This document shows, piece after piece, positions 63,263 to 64,000 of a DNA stretch of 64,000 bases; within the stretch, counting starts at the first letter, position 1; each line of letters begins with the position of its first letter. Position numbers and translations under genes: made by a program. The notes beneath the pieces are model-generated. The model saw nothing but the letters and a program-made list of their open reading frames with translations. It searched no databases and had not been told where the DNA came from. The stretch comes from Parablautia sp. Marseille-Q6255 (GTDB lineage Bacteria; Bacillota; Clostridia; Lachnospirales; Lachnospiraceae), in the NCBI RefSeq assembly GCF_951230155.1, contig NZ_CATNVD010000009.1, positions 62,001 through 126,000 on the forward strand, written 5' to 3'.

Positions 63263-64000
63263 ATGGGACGTTTGGTGACATTGACAACCTGCCAGTGGGC
63301 AGATATGGAATTTGAGACACTGTGTAAAACCGCAAAGGAAATGGGATATGACGGCGTGGAGCTTGCGTGCTGGGGCGCGCACCTTGATCCGGTAAAGGCT
63401 GCGAATGACGATGAATACTGCAAATATATTCTCGATACACTTGACAAGTACGGGCTGAAAATGGAAGCTCTGGCGGCACATATCATCGGACAGTGTGTTG
63501 GTGATTACGATGATCCGCGTCTGGATAACTTTGCACCGTCTGCTCTGGCCGGCAAAAAGGATGAGATCCGCGCATGGGGAATTGAGACTATGAAGGCATG
63601 CGCAGTGGCAGCCAGAAAGCTTGGCTGTAAGGTAGTAACCGGATTTACCGGATCTCCGATCTGGAAATATCTCTATTCTTTCCCGCAGACAACAGAGGAA
63701 ATGGTAGAGGCTGGTTTCCAGCAGATCTATGATCTGTGGTGCCCGATCCTCGATGTATTTAAGGAAAATGGTATTCTGTTTGCGCTTGAGGTACATCCGG
63801 GTGAGATCGCCTTTGATTATTATTCAACGAAACGCCTTCTGGAGAAGTTCGCTGACCGTCCGGAATTCGGACTCAACTTTGACCCGAGCCACCTGATCTG
63901 GCAGGGGATCACACCGCATCTCTTCCTTCAGGACTTCATGGACAGAGTGTACCACGTACATATGAAGGACGCGGCAGTGACGCTCGACGGCAGAAGCGGT
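63263..64000 (+). CDS. Sugar phosphate isomerase/epimerase family TIM-barrel protein (runs off the window)
   Basis: At least 246 residues, open at the right window edge. It belongs to the xylose-isomerase-like TIM-barrel family (AP endonuclease 2). Metal-binding landmarks are FALEVHPGE (Glu), LNFDPSHL (Asp and His) and YHVHMKD (His). Family members isomerise, epimerise or dehydrate sugars, and in 3-keto-glycoside pathways cleave the oxidised sugar. AAAAGGAGG lies ahead of the ATG at 63263, 23 bp after the oxidoreductase gene, so the two work in one operon. The C-terminus is missing. Confidence 0.9.
   Translation, partial: MGRLVTLTTCQWADMEFETLCKTAKEMGYDGVELACWGAHLDPVKAANDDEYCKYILDTLDKYGLKMEALAAHIIGQCVGDYDDPRLDNFAPSALAGKKDEIRAWGIETMKACAVAARKLGCKVVTGFTGSPIWKYLYSFPQTTEEMVEAGFQQIYDLWCPILDVFKENGILFALEVHPGEIAFDYYSTKRLLEKFADRPEFGLNFDPSHLIWQGITPHLFLQDFMDRVYHVHMKDAAVTLDGRSG

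Overview
The window reads as chromosomal DNA of a strictly anaerobic, Gram-positive Clostridia, most likely a gut Lachnospiraceae. The basis is the mix of families: an oxygen-sensitive class III ribonucleotide reductase, BlaI/M56 pairs, GH51 arabinofuranosidases, YesM/YesN two-component regulation, an LtaS-like enzyme, lipoproteins with classic lipoboxes, strong AGGAGG ribosome sites and sigma-A promoters. No species can be named from the sequence alone. No rRNA, tRNA, CRISPR array or prophage was seen.

Layout. 0-2.5 kb: end of a heterodimeric ABC exporter operon. 2.5-5.6 kb (minus): BlaI repressor, a secreted protein and an M56 sensor peptidase under a promoter with two BlaI-type operators. 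5.8-25.6 kb: mostly housekeeping and cell-envelope genes (PPK2 kinase, glmM, an ABC exporter, a DUF2156 protein, an HisC-type aminotransferase, a methyltransferase, a lipoprotein, an LtaS-like enzyme, dapF, asnA, two unusual envelope proteins, nrdD, an M42 peptidase, a PD-(D/E)XK protein). 25.7-33.3 kb: arabinoside utilisation (LacI regulator, binding protein, two permeases, two GH51 enzymes) with paired palindromic operators. 33.4-37 kb: a second BlaI/M56 module with a different operator, then an rRNA methyltransferase-like gene. 37-44.3 kb (minus): a secreted OB-like protein and a complete Ugp/MalK-type ABC importer whose permease genes are split apart by an IS110-family element carrying a structured non-coding end (candidate bridge RNA). 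44.4-48.9 kb: an NSS symporter, an AlkD-like protein, a yybP-ykoY (Mn2+) riboswitch in front of an unknown gene and a YccF gene, and an SH3 lipoprotein. 48.9-52.1 kb: a YtrA-like regulator with ABC ATPase and permease. 52.2-64 kb: a sugar-sensing and uptake locus: lipoprotein sugar-binding protein, response regulator, histidine kinase, membrane-tethered binding protein, then an RbsB/RbsA/RbsC-type transporter, a Gfo/Idh/MocA oxidoreductase and a TIM-barrel isomerase that runs off the end.

How it works together. The 26.7-33.3 kb locus should import short arabinosides and release L-arabinose inside the cell. It has no ATPase of its own; the MalK/MsmK-type ATPase at 43-44 kb is a possible partner. 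The 52-64 kb locus has the order of the known XylFII-LytS-YesN/XylFGH arrangement (sensor binding protein, kinase and regulator next to a pentose-type importer), but with an extra tethered binding protein and with oxidoreductase and isomerase genes that suggest a substrate other than plain xylose. The most interesting signals are the Mn2+ riboswitch in front of genes not known as Mn2+ exporters, the sensor locus with two accessory binding proteins, the IS110 non-coding end, and the two independently regulated BlaI/M56 modules.
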